A stretch of 12,453 nt of DNA, from the NCBI GenBank assembly GCA_903901395.1, contig CAIUQW010000345.1, positions 1 to 12,453 of the forward strand, read 5' to 3'. Under the pieces are notes generated by a model that worked only from the letters and a program-made list of their open reading frames with translations, ran no database searches and had not been told where the DNA came from. The stretch is from an uncultured Chlorobiales bacterium. Its GTDB lineage: Bacteria; Bacteroidota; Chlorobiia; Chlorobiales; Chlorobiaceae. The translations under genes and the position numbers were made by a program. Numbering within the stretch: the first letter of the stretch is position 1; the number at the start of each line of letters is the position of its first letter. This document shows positions 1 to 6,787 of this stretch, piece after piece.

Positions 1-62
1 ATGCCGGGAAGCTTCGCGAACTCTTCGATGAGCGCCTCGACGGCTCCTGAGCTGTAACGCAT
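1..62 (-). CDS. recR: Recombination protein RecR, N-terminal fragment cut by the window edge
   Basis: On the minus strand an ATG at 62 opens a frame that runs off the window edge after 20 full codons. The translation reads MRYSSGAVEALIEEFAKLPG, which matches the usual start of RecR, including the LPG that precedes the helix-hairpin-helix. RecR works with RecF and RecO to load RecA on gapped DNA. It starts 10 bases after the ybaB stop, and ybaB-recR is a very common bacterial pair, which supports the call. No clear Shine-Dalgarno is visible, so translation may be coupled to ybaB. The zinc finger and Toprim domain would lie outside the window and cannot be checked. Confidence 0.78.
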   Translation of the reverse strand, partial: MRYSSGAVEALIEEFAKLPG

Positions 63-72
63 GAAGTACGGT

Positions 73-408
73 TTACTCGCCCTGACCGAAATGCTTCATC
101 AGGTCGGCGGGATTGATCATGCCGCCAGCGGCTTTCTGAATTTCGTTCTGCGCGAGCTGCGCCGAAGCGTCGAGCGCCTTGTTGACTGCGGCCACAACCA
201 GATCCTGCACCATATCGACATCGTCCATGATCTCGGGATCGATGGAAATTTCAAGCAGTTTCTGCCGCCCGTTGACCTTCGCCTTGACCATGCCGCCACC
301 CGCCTCGCCTTCGGAGACAAGCTTTTCGAGCTGCTTCTGGACATCCTGCATCTTCGCGCCGGCATCCTTGAGCTGCTTCATCATATCACTGAAATTGGGC
401 ATCGCCAT
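73..408 (-). CDS. ybaB: YbaB/EbfC family nucleoid-associated DNA-binding protein
   Basis: This 111-residue protein has the usual length and composition of the YbaB/EbfC family: small dimeric proteins that bind DNA and coat the nucleoid. Visible family features are the N-terminal amphipathic helix ([20 protein letters not shown], about residues 8-27), the Gly-rich turn and strand ([20 protein letters not shown], about 37-56), and the conserved IDPE followed by a long C-terminal helix. The start at 408 has a good ribosome binding site (AGGAG about 7 bases upstream). An ATG two codons later is a weaker choice. It lies directly before recR, which suggests a shared transcript and a link to DNA repair, as in other bacteria. 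Confidence 0.93.
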   Translation of the reverse strand: MAMPNFSDMMKQLKDAGAKMQDVQKQLEKLVSEGEAGGGMVKAKVNGRQKLLEISIDPEIMDDVDMVQDLVVAAVNKALDASAQLAQNEIQKAAGGMINPADLMKHFGQGE

Positions 409-444
409 CGTGTTTCTCCTGTGGTGCGGTAACGTGTTTTTCTC

Positions 445-486
445 AGATCGGTCGGATCAGACAGATCAGTCCGATCCGACCGGTCT
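445..486 (-). terminator. 14-bp hairpin between transketolase and ybaB
   Basis: Positions 445-458 (AGATCGGTCGGATC) pair with 473-486 (GATCCGACCGGTCT) over 14 base pairs with one G-T wobble. The 14-base loop can form three more pairs (GAC/GTC). It begins 5 bases after the transketolase stop. On the minus strand it is followed by an A-rich run instead of a U tract, so it is not a textbook intrinsic terminator. It may instead stabilise the 3' end or be a copy of a dispersed repeat. The hairpin is seen directly; its role is inferred. Confidence 0.45.
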
Positions 487-491
487 GCAAT

Positions 492-1475
492 TCAATTCTT
501 CCTGCGCAATGCGAGGTAAATCTTCTCGAGAATATCCTCGGTGGTCAGTTTGTACTTGCGGAGCAGGTCGTCGGGCTTGCCTGATTCGCCGAAAGTGTCC
601 TCGACGGCGACCATCTCGATCGGCACCGGAATGTTGCGGGCGCAGACGTTAGCTACCGCCTCGCCGAGACCGGTGTACATCTGGTGCTCCTCGGCGGTCA
701 CGATCGCGCCGGTGTCGTTGGCCGCGCGAACGATGGCGAGCGTGTCGATCGGCTTGATGGTGTGCATGTTGATGACTCGCACGCCGACCCCCTCCTTTTC
801 AAGGATTCTGGCCGCTTCGAGCGCTTTCCACACCATGATGCCGCAAGCGATGACAGTGACGTCCTTGCCGGGATGCAGCTCGATGGATTTGCCGATTTCG
901 AACCCATCCTCGTCGGAAGTGAAGTCCGGCACATTCGGGCGTCCGAAGCGGAGGTAGACCGGGCCGACATGTTCGAGAATCGCCTTGGTGGCGCGTTTGG
1001 TTTCGCTGTAATCGCACGGCACGACGACCGTCATGCGCGGCAGACTGCGCATCAGGCCAATATCTTCGAGAATCTGGTGGGTCGCGCCATCCTCGCCGAG
1101 GGTAAGACCGGCGTGCGAAGCGCAGATTTTAACGTTGAGATTGGAGTAGCAGACCGACTGGCGAATCTGATCGAAGACGCGCCCTGTCGCGAATACAGCG
1201 AAGCTCGACGCCACGGGAATTTTGCCGGTGGTGGCCAGACCTGCGGCCATGGAGACCATGTTCGCCTCGGCGATACCGGTCTGGATGAATCGCTCTGGAA
1301 ACTCTTTGCGGAAGAGATTCATGTTCAGCGACCCGGTCAGGTCGGCGCAGAGAGCGACAATCGACGGATTCTCGCGGCCAGCCTCAAGCAGGGCCTCGCC
1401 AAATCCGGTACGGGTAGCCTTGTTGCCCCGTGAAGTATACTTCGCGGTCTCTTCGATGGTGTTTTTCTCTCCCAT
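492..1475 (-). CDS. Transketolase, C-terminal subunit of a split enzyme
   Basis: At 327 residues this is about half a normal transketolase and matches the C-terminal half: the pyrimidine-binding domain (about 20-185) plus the C-terminal domain (about 195-320). Family features are the thiamine diphosphate glutamate in TGIAEANM (E70), the SFAVFATGR segment, and the substrate-side [15 protein letters not shown] (H121 to H133). With its N-terminal partner it would move two-carbon ketol units between sugar phosphates in the pentose phosphate pathway. That partner is normally next door in split forms. Here the upstream neighbour is the divergent rsmA, so the partner must lie elsewhere, unless it follows in an unseen position. 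A DXS-like role is less likely because the N-terminal half is missing. Start at 1475 is the only ATG available; its Shine-Dalgarno is weak. Confidence 0.88.
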   Translation of the reverse strand: MGEKNTIEETAKYTSRGNKATRTGFGEALLEAGRENPSIVALCADLTGSLNMNLFRKEFPERFIQTGIAEANMVSMAAGLATTGKIPVASSFAVFATGRVFDQIRQSVCYSNLNVKICASHAGLTLGEDGATHQILEDIGLMRSLPRMTVVVPCDYSETKRATKAILEHVGPVYLRFGRPNVPDFTSDEDGFEIGKSIELHPGKDVTVIACGIMVWKALEAARILEKEGVGVRVINMHTIKPIDTLAIVRAANDTGAIVTAEEHQMYTGLGEAVANVCARNIPVPIEMVAVEDTFGESGKPDDLLRKYKLTTEDILEKIYLALRRKN

Positions 1476-1529
1476 TAATGACAGAATACCTTAAATTTGA
1501 AAAAGTTAAGCGGGACCTGAGTGCCTGCC

Positions 1530-1543
1530 GGGGTTAACCCCGC
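1530..1543. promoter_or_regulatory. Perfect 14-base palindrome between divergent genes
   Basis: CGGGGTTAACCCCG is fully self-complementary. It sits between the divergent starts of the transketolase subunit (1475) and rsmA (1580), where an operator for a dimeric regulator would be placed. It could equally be a small hairpin in the rsmA leader. No clear promoter boxes were found on either side, so the role is only a suggestion. Confidence 0.27.
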
Positions 1544-1579
1544 CATTGATATTGAGTTGCGCCCACAAAGCCCATTCCG

Positions 1580-2365
1580 GTGATGAAAGTTGAATATAAG
1601 CATACGCATATAGCGGCAAAAAAAAAATTAGGCCAAAACTTCCTGCTCGACAAGAACATCCCGCGCAAGATCGTCCGTGAGTCGGGAATCAGGGAGGGCG
1701 ACCGCGTGCTCGAAATCGGCCCCGGCTTCGGCGCACTGACGACGGCGATTCTCGAAACGGTGCCATCGTTCACAGCAATCGAAAAAGACCCGGAGCTGGC
1801 ACGCTTCATCCGCCAGGAGCACCCGCAGATCGAACTCATCGAGGGCGACTTCCTCAAAGTGCCGCTCGAACCGCTCGCGGGGGACACTAAACTCGCCGTG
1901 CTCGGCAACATCCCCTACTCCATCACCAGCCCGATCCTCTTCCGGCTGCTCGACAACCGGCATTTGATCTCCTCCGCCACGCTGATGATGCAGCACGAAG
2001 TCGCCCAGCGCATCGCTGCCGTGCCCGGCACGAAAGAGTACGGCATCCTCGCCGTGCAGATGCAGGCCTTCTGTGACGTAAAATACCTCTTCAAAGTAGG
2101 CCGAGCAGTCTTCAAACCCCGCCCGGAAGTAGACAGCGCCGTCATCCGCATGGTGCCAAAAGCGCAAGATCCCGTCGAAGACAGCGAAGGCTTCCGCCTA
2201 TTTGTGCGTCGAGCGTTCCACCAGCGAAGAAAAACGCTGCTAAACAATCTGAAGGAATATTACGATACCTCGTCGGTGCCCGAAATGACGCTCAAGCTGC
2301 GAGCCGAAGCGCTGACGGTGGGTGAGTTGATAGAACTGTTCGGGATGCTGCGGAGGATGGAATAA
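1580..2365 (+). CDS. rsmA: 16S rRNA (adenine(1518)-N(6)/adenine(1519)-N(6))-dimethyltransferase
   Basis: This 261-residue protein has the full KsgA/RsmA pattern: KKKLGQNFL near the N-terminus (14-22), the SAM-binding motif [10 protein letters not shown] (45-54), an acidic residue after the next strand (E68), GD at 89-90, the target-adenine motif NIPY (110-113), the conserved QHEVAQR (138-144), [11 protein letters not shown], and a helical C-terminal domain with FHQRRKTL. It dimethylates two adjacent adenines in the 3' hairpin of 16S rRNA during small-subunit maturation. The frame can begin with GTG at 1580 or ATG at 1583, one codon apart. Neither has an obvious Shine-Dalgarno. Codon use is GC-rich and unlike the AT-rich stretch that follows. 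A piece of this gene (residues 123-154) recurs at 3835-3936 as a fossil. Confidence 0.96.
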   Translation: MMKVEYKHTHIAAKKKLGQNFLLDKNIPRKIVRESGIREGDRVLEIGPGFGALTTAILETVPSFTAIEKDPELARFIRQEHPQIELIEGDFLKVPLEPLAGDTKLAVLGNIPYSITSPILFRLLDNRHLISSATLMMQHEVAQRIAAVPGTKEYGILAVQMQAFCDVKYLFKVGRAVFKPRPEVDSAVIRMVPKAQDPVEDSEGFRLFVRRAFHQRRKTLLNNLKEYYDTSSVPEMTLKLRAEALTVGELIELFGMLRRME

Positions 2366-2483
2366 GGCAAAGCAAGTGAACAACTTTTTTGACTGTGGCG
2401 TGACTGTTTTCAGAGAAGAAATATTGTTCGATGAAATGATTTTGATTATCCCGACGCGGAATTGGTCAATTTCAAAACCTGAT

Positions 2484-2541
2484 GCGCTTTCGTGCCACGA
2501 TTAGAACTCTTAGAAAAGAGCAAAATGTGGCGCGAAAGCGC
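2484..2541 (-). terminator. 15-bp stem with nested hairpin, 3' of rsmA and of the PEP-CTERM gene
   Basis: GCGCTTTCGTGCCAC (2484-2498) pairs with GTGGCGCGAAAGCGC (2527-2541) along all 15 bases, with one G-T wobble. Inside the loop CTCTT (2507-2511) pairs with AAGAG (2516-2520). The element lies between two convergent genes: 24 bases past the minus-strand stop at 2566 and about 120 bases past rsmA. On the minus strand it is followed by ATCAGGTTTT, so the U run is weak and offset. A convergent terminator is the simplest reading; the end of a small mobile element is an alternative. Confidence 0.42.
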
Positions 2542-2565
2542 TGAATATACATTCTATACTACAGA

Positions 2566-3084
2566 TCAAGATTGGCGACGTTTCGCATATCCCATTCCGA
2601 TTATACCAAGCCCCATGAGCATTGCCATGGATGGTTCTGGAATTGGAGTTAAAACTGGGACTTTCTCAGTATAATAAGAATTATAAGTTGATATTGTAAA
2701 TACATCTGATCCTACATGACTCCAGAAAGTGCCATCCCACTGATAATTTATTTTTTCATCGGATACCCACCATTCCAGCCCTGGATCATCAACGTTCTTG
2801 GAATTAAAAGAAAGGGAATATTTACTGTCATCATAAGAAAATGTATTCCAAGAAACAGACGCATTTGTGATAGGCGCATACGTGTACTCTTCATAACCAA
2901 TTTCACCAATCTCAGGAACCGGGTTTACTAAAGTAAATCCAACCAACACTCTACCAGCAAACAAATGATTGGTAATAGCATCATAAGTCACAATAGCAGC
3001 CTGAATTTGACTCACCGTTATAATATTTAATAACATAGCGAACGCCCACGCGAAAATACCTCTTAATAATTTTTTCCTTTTCAT
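2566..3084 (-). CDS. Secreted PEP-CTERM sorting-domain protein
   Basis: This 172-residue protein begins with a clear signal peptide: basic KRKK (2-5), a hydrophobic core (about 8-24), and a likely cut after QA (about 29-30). It ends with a PEP-CTERM signal: PEP at 149-151, a short hydrophobic span (about 153-166), and a basic tail with RR (169-170). In known systems such tails are recognised by an exosortase in the inner membrane, and the protein is processed and passed outward, often with exopolysaccharide. The middle (30-145) is rich in Tyr, Ser, Asn and Trp, has no cysteine, and matches no catalytic family I know. The start at 3084 is well supported by GGGGGAG four bases upstream. The gene is AT-rich, unlike its neighbours, which suggests horizontal transfer. 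No exosortase is in the window. Confidence 0.88.
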   Translation of the reverse strand: MKRKKLLRGIFAWAFAMLLNIITVSQIQAAIVTYDAITNHLFAGRVLVGFTLVNPVPEIGEIGYEEYTYAPITNASVSWNTFSYDDSKYSLSFNSKNVDDPGLEWWVSDEKINYQWDGTFWSHVGSDVFTISTYNSYYTEKVPVLTPIPEPSMAMLMGLGIIGMGYAKRRQS

Positions 3085-3109
3085 TTCACTCCCCCATTTT
3101 AGATTTTAT

Positions 3110-3137
3110 TTAATACTTTTTTGAATAACAAACTCAA
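3110..3137 (-). promoter_or_regulatory. Possible promoter of the PEP-CTERM gene
   Basis: On the minus strand TTGAGT (3137-3132) and TATTAA (3115-3110) are separated by 16 bases and lie about 26 bases upstream of the start codon. Each matches four of six bases of the sigma-70 consensus. The surroundings are AT-rich, so chance matches are common. Confidence 0.3.
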
Positions 3138-3492
3138 ACAGTACCACCTTCGAGAGATCTGCTTTGTACAACTGCACTACAACGGGTTCGCACGAGAGAT
3201 GTATGAGTCGAGCAATAGAGGGATACTGATGGGTGCCCGCGCATCTGGAGGCGTAACCTGAAAACAACTGAAATTGTTTACAGAACTACAATGAGTATTT
3301 AACAAATAAAATCATTCATTCAATCCCCTTTTTTATTACACGACATAAAATATTTTGTAACTCATTACACTTTATACTCTTACCAAGTGACATATAAAAA
3401 ACATTTATCAACAATCAACAATACATCGTTTCTCATATATCAAAAATATATCGCACTAACGACGAGCAATATATCTTGATTCAGAATAATGA

Positions 3493-3604
3493 GATAACTG
3501 ATTATCCCGCTGCATTGAAAATCTCAAACAATACGAATAAATTGTAAACTCATATCGTATTGTTTAGCAATCGATTCCTGTCAATAGAATCGAGCGCGGC
3601 GCTC
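3493..3604. repeat. Cluster of four adjacent inverted repeats
   Basis: Within 112 bases four perfect inverted repeats follow each other: GATAA/TTATC (3493-3497, 3502-3506; loop 4), AAACAATACGA/TCGTATTGTTT (3526-3536, 3555-3565; loop 18), TCGATTC/GAATCGA (3571-3577, 3587-3593; loop 9), and GAGCG/CGCTC (3592-3596, 3600-3604; loop 3). The last two overlap by two bases, so they cannot both form completely. All four lie in a non-coding region. They could be a structured RNA, protein-binding sites, or the terminus of an inserted element. The sequence shows the symmetry only; the function is unknown. Confidence 0.5.
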
Positions 3605-3834
3605 ACACTTGGCGTCGGACGGGAGTTTTTTCCGCTTAACAATCTATTTTGCTTCAGACAAATTTCAGGCGCAATGTCCAGTCGAGGTAAAGAAACGTAC
3701 ACCATTTTTTCTCCTGTCTTAGCGAGGCCATCATGCTTGTCCGGGGCATCCCTCAGCGTCTTATCCTCCGAGAAACGCTTCTCCGTTGCGAATCAAACGA
3801 CTGAACGTTGCTTTTCAGCTATATACACTACCGT

Positions 3835-3936
3835 CTGTTCGATAACCGGCGACTGATCTCCTCCGCCACGCTGATGATGCCGCACGTAGTCGCCCAACGC
3901 ATCGCCACGACGTCCGACACGAAAGAGTCTCTATAG
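3835..3936 (+). pseudogene. Decayed fragment of rsmA
   Basis: Positions 3835-3928 align without gaps to 1946-2039 in rsmA; by hand count 79 of 94 bases agree (about 84%). The reading frame is kept and matches RsmA residues 123-154 at 23 of 32 positions, then ends at a TAG (3934-3936). The conserved QHEVAQR has become PHVVAQR, so the Gln and Glu are lost. Nothing before or after gives a full methyltransferase; similarity fades quickly upstream and downstream. It is therefore a relic, either of a local duplication or of a second, more diverged rsmA brought in with the insert. Confidence 0.72.
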
Positions 3937-4021
3937 ACCTGTCCATGATAAAAAAAGAAGGTTCACCAGACGGAGGCTGTTGGGCCGCCGGTTAATCTGT
4001 TCTGTAAAACCGAATTATCTC

Positions 4022-5125
4022 CTAACGCTTCTCCACAAACCACCCCTTTGCGTCGTGAATCGCCTGGTGTACGGCTTCTTTCGCGATGTCGTGATCATGC
4101 AGGAAGGCGTGGCCGATTCGGTCGAGGAGGACGAAGCGGAGTTGCTTGTCGATCTTCTTTTTATCGGAGAGCATGCTGTCGAGCAGCTCGTCGCGGTCGA
4201 GCGAGAGGAAGCGCTTCTGGACGAGGCCGCGCGGGAAGCGGAAGCGGGCGAGGAGCGCGAGTCCCTCACGCAACTCCGCTTCAGACAGGAATCCGAGTCG
4301 ATGCGACAGGTACAGGGCGCAGACCATGCCGATGGTTACTGCTTCGCCGTGGCGTAGATTGCGGTATTCGGCCATCTTTTCGAGGCCGTGCGCGAAGGTG
4401 TGGCCGAAGTTCAGGGTCGCCCGCAGGCCGGTGGTTTCGCGGAAATCCTTCTCCACCACATCGGCCTTAATGAAGGCGCTACGGCTGACCGCTTGCGAAA
4501 GCCACGGCTCTTCGAGGCGCGTCACCTCGTCCCAGTGCGTGGCGAGCAGGTCGAAAAACTCGCGGTCGGCGATGAAGCCGTATTTCACTACTTCACTCAT
4601 ACCACCGTAAATTTCGCGCGAAGGGAGCGTCCGCAAAAGCGCCGGGTCGATCAGCACCAGCTCCGGCATGTGGAAGAAGCCGATGAGGTTCTTGCCGAGC
4701 GGGTGGTTGATGGCCACCTTGCCGCCAATGGAGCTGTCGGTCATGGCGAGCAGCGTCGTCGGCAGTTGCACCACCGGAATACCGCGGTAGAAGCTCGCCG
4801 CGATGTAACCGCCGAGGTCGCCGATCACGCCGCCGCCCGCGCAGAGCAGGTTCCAGCTGCGATCAACGTCCGCCTCGATCATCTGTCCGTACAATTTCCA
4901 CGCCGTCGAAACGCTTTTCGAGGTCTCGCGGGCGGGAACGACCAGCTCGACGGTGCGGAATCCCTGCCGCCGCATCGACTCGACGATGACGTCGCCAAAC
5001 AGCTCGCGGGTGTTTTCGTCGAAGAGCAGCACGGTGTTTCTGCCGAGTCCCTGCGCGGCATAAAGTTCACCAATTGAATCGATAACCGGCGTTCTGACAA
5101 TGATATGGCTCTTCGGAGTCTGCAT
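4022..5125 (-). CDS. aroB: 3-dehydroquinate synthase
   Basis: This 367-residue protein has normal AroB length and motifs. It converts DAHP to 3-dehydroquinate, the second step of the shikimate pathway, using NAD and a divalent metal. Visible are the NAD-binding glycine motif GGGVIGDLGGY (97-107), LPTTLLAMTDSSIGGK (121-136), NHPLGKNLIG (140-149), and NFGHTFAHGLE (239-249). RHGEAV follows at 258-263. By family comparison the metal ligands should be E178, H242 and H259, all present. It starts 3 bases after the aroK stop, so the two genes form an operon and are probably translationally coupled. The C-terminal tail is slightly longer than usual and has no added motif. Confidence 0.96.
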   Translation of the reverse strand: MQTPKSHIIVRTPVIDSIGELYAAQGLGRNTVLLFDENTRELFGDVIVESMRRQGFRTVELVVPARETSKSVSTAWKLYGQMIEADVDRSWNLLCAGGGVIGDLGGYIAASFYRGIPVVQLPTTLLAMTDSSIGGKVAINHPLGKNLIGFFHMPELVLIDPALLRTLPSREIYGGMSEVVKYGFIADREFFDLLATHWDEVTRLEEPWLSQAVSRSAFIKADVVEKDFRETTGLRATLNFGHTFAHGLEKMAEYRNLRHGEAVTIGMVCALYLSHRLGFLSEAELREGLALLARFRFPRGLVQKRFLSLDRDELLDSMLSDKKKIDKQLRFVLLDRIGHAFLHDHDIAKEAVHQAIHDAKGWFVEKR

Positions 5126-5128
5126 CTC

Positions 5129-5704
5129 TTACTTCTCGTTAGTGTTGGTTTTCAATACACGCCGGATGTGGCGCTCGATTTTGCGCGTCAGCTCCTCGAC
5201 GCTTGCGCCGATCTTTTTCGAATCGGTGGTGAGCACCAGATCGGCCTTCAGGTAGCGCGGCTCCCGTTTTTTCAGAAGCTCCGCGATGCGCTGCTGAATC
5301 TCCTCCCGCGTCAGCTTGCGCCCGTCGGCACCCTTCAGCAGAGGGCGGTCGGTCTTGTGCTGAAGCCTGAGCGTGAGCACTTCCGGACTCGATTTCAGGT
5401 AGATCAATGTGCCGTGCGTCTGGATCAGTTCGAAGCAGCGGTCGTTTTCAAGCACGCCGCCGCCGAGCGAAACGACCATCCGCTCCTGCTGACCGATCCG
5501 TTCGAGCGTTTGAAGCTCCAGTGCCCGGAAGGCGGCTTCGCCATCCTCGGTGAAAATCCGGTTGATGCTCTTGCCTGCGGCGAGTTCGATCTCACGGTCG
5601 AGGTCGATGAATTCGAAGCCGAGCGAGTTGGCCAGAAGCGGGCCGATGGTCGATTTGCCGGAACCGCTGAAGCCGGTCAGAAATATGAGTGAGTGGTGTT
5701 TCAT
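5129..5704 (-). CDS. aroK: Shikimate kinase
   Basis: The 191-residue product phosphorylates shikimate with ATP. Walker A is GFSGSGKST (11-19), the substrate aspartates are in FIDLDREIE (D34, D36), R60 follows in AAFR, the second glycine loop is GGG (81-83), and the lid arginine is R120 in DRPLL. The frame stays open upstream to 5845, but residues before MKHHSL look unlike any kinase and are mostly basic, so 5704 is the chosen start. The ribosome binding site is poor (CAGG immediately before ATG). It is first in an operon with aroB, which follows 3 bases after its stop; the two act four steps apart in the same pathway. Confidence 0.94.
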   Translation of the reverse strand: MKHHSLIFLTGFSGSGKSTIGPLLANSLGFEFIDLDREIELAAGKSINRIFTEDGEAAFRALELQTLERIGQQERMVVSLGGGVLENDRCFELIQTHGTLIYLKSSPEVLTLRLQHKTDRPLLKGADGRKLTREEIQQRIAELLKKREPRYLKADLVLTTDSKKIGASVEELTRKIERHIRRVLKTNTNEK

Positions 5705-5749
5705 CCTGTGATTCGGCGGACGACGCTGGCCCGCTGTTGATTTGCGGCC

Positions 5750-5755
5750 AATATA
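5750..5755 (-). promoter_or_regulatory. Possible -10 box for aroK-aroB
   Basis: TATATT on the minus strand lies about 45 bases upstream of the aroK start, in the divergent spacer shared with the amidotransferase gene. Its context TCGTATATT recurs exactly at the tRNA-Pro promoter (8535-8543). No good -35 box is present at the usual distance. Confidence 0.28.
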
Positions 5756-5850
5756 CGAAAAAGCGCGATAACCGGCGCGGCGCGATTGCGTCAGCCGCAG
5801 AAAGATGATAGCTTCCCGGCATCGGATTCGATCACTGGAAATCATCGTGT

Positions 5851-6570
5851 ATGAAAAGCCTGTATATCATCAAGGCCGGGAGCACCTTCGACAGCGAGGC
5901 GCGGCGGTTGGGAGATTTCGAGGATTGGGTGCGGCGCGGTCTCGGCGACGTGCAGTGCCCCGTCACAGTGGTGAACGCCGAGGGCGGCGAGGCGTTACCC
6001 GATACGAAACTTTGCGCTGGGGTGGTTGTCACTGGCTCGCACGCGATGGTGACGGACAATCTGCCGTGGAGCATCGCCATCGAGCGGTGGATCATGGAGC
6101 TGATCGCGGCGAAAGTGCCATTCCTCGGCATCTGCTACGGCCACCAGCTTCTCGGACGGGCTGCTGGCGGCGAGGTTGGCTACCATCCGCGAGGCCGGGA
6201 GGTCGGCACGGTCTTCATCGAGCCGACTCCGGAGGGCGAGCGCGATCCGCTTTTCGACGGCATTCCGGCGCGGTTCGCGGCGCACGTGACTCATGCGCAA
6301 AGCGTGCTGCGGCTGCCGGAGGGCGCGGTTCGCCTCGCTTTCAACGACTTCGAGCCGCACCATGCATTCAGGGTTGGCGAGTCGGCGTGGGGCGTGCAGT
6401 TCCACCCCGAGTACACGCGGGAGATCATGCAGACCTACGCGCAGGACGAAGTCGCCGACCTCGAAGCGGCGGGCGAGGATGCCGGAGCGTTGCGCGACGC
6501 CGTGCAGGACGCGCCGCTGGCCGGGCGGGTGCTTACAAATTTTGCCAGCTTTGTTTCCCGACGGCTCTGA
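5851..6570 (+). CDS. Class I glutamine amidotransferase (GMP synthase-like, stand-alone)
   Basis: This 239-residue protein carries a complete Cys-His-Glu triad: C95 in GICYGHQLLG, and H185 and E187 in WGVQFHPEYT. Such domains release ammonia from glutamine and pass it to a synthase partner, or hydrolyse other gamma-glutamyl bonds. The overall shape resembles GuaA amidotransferase domains and the stand-alone COG0518 proteins; the ATP pyrophosphatase part of GMP synthase is absent. The acidic C-terminal extension (about 200-228) is outside the core fold. The ATG at 5851 has only a weak GGAAA upstream. It stands alone and is divergent from aroK, so the neighbourhood does not reveal its substrate. 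True function is undetermined. Confidence 0.85.
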   Translation: MKSLYIIKAGSTFDSEARRLGDFEDWVRRGLGDVQCPVTVVNAEGGEALPDTKLCAGVVVTGSHAMVTDNLPWSIAIERWIMELIAAKVPFLGICYGHQLLGRAAGGEVGYHPRGREVGTVFIEPTPEGERDPLFDGIPARFAAHVTHAQSVLRLPEGAVRLAFNDFEPHHAFRVGESAWGVQFHPEYTREIMQTYAQDEVADLEAAGEDAGALRDAVQDAPLAGRVLTNFASFVSRRL

Positions 6571-6649
6571 GCCGCTGCACGAGGCCGGTCAGGCGGCGCT
6601 TTGTGTCGTAGCACCGTATCGCGCGACGGCAAACACGCTCTGTTGCTGA

Positions 6650-6696
6650 TCAGCATAATCCGTTCACTCGATTCAGCCTGGAGCGGATCATGCTGA
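6650..6696. repeat. Inverted repeat between convergent genes
   Basis: TCAGCATAATCCG (6650-6662) and CGGATCATGCTGA (6684-6696) are complementary at 12 of 13 positions with a 21-base loop. It lies about 80 bases after the amidotransferase stop on the plus strand, without a U tract. It may act as a transcript end structure for that gene. Confidence 0.35.
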
Positions 6697-6735
6697 ATAT
6701 GGAAGTTCCGGCGGCGGCCAGCAAGTGCGGCTGAG

Positions 6736-6772
6736 AAAAAAACGTGCCGGAAATTGTGGCTTCCAGCACGTT
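6736..6772 (-). terminator. Intrinsic terminator of the nucleotidyltransferase gene
   Basis: On the minus strand AACGTGCTGGAA (6772-6761) pairs with TTCCGGCACGTT (6752-6741), 12 pairs with one G-U, and an 8-base loop. The stem is followed by a U tract (the A run at 6736-6742). It begins 15 bases after the stop of the gene ending at 6788. This is a textbook Rho-independent terminator. Confidence 0.92.
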
Positions 6773-6787
6773 GATAATAGTATCTGT

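Larger units (their letters stand above)
3085..4021. other. Long stretch without a convincing gene, AT-rich in its first half
   Basis: From the PEP-CTERM start to the aroB end there are 937 bases with no frame I would call a gene. Positions about 3260-3560 are strongly AT-rich. Four neighbouring inverted repeats lie at 3493-3604. Composition becomes more mixed after about 3600, and a decayed rsmA fragment lies at 3835-3936. A run of seven A at 3950-3956, about 65 bases beyond the aroB stop, gives a U tract on the minus strand but has no good stem before it. No transposase, integrase or tRNA gene is visible here. Confidence 0.7.

Noticed and set aside
684..1433. Long plus-strand frame opposite the transketolase
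   Set aside because: It is a shadow of a GC-rich gene; the translation is rich in Asp, Arg, Gly and His and has no recognisable domain.
3560..3856. Plus-strand frame of 98 codons in the AT-rich to mixed region
   Set aside because: It begins inside an inverted repeat, has no ribosome binding site, resembles no family, and runs into the rsmA fragment in the wrong frame.
5705..5845. N-terminal extension of shikimate kinase to 5845
   Set aside because: The extra 47 residues are basic and unlike any kinase, and the kinase core begins normally at 5704.
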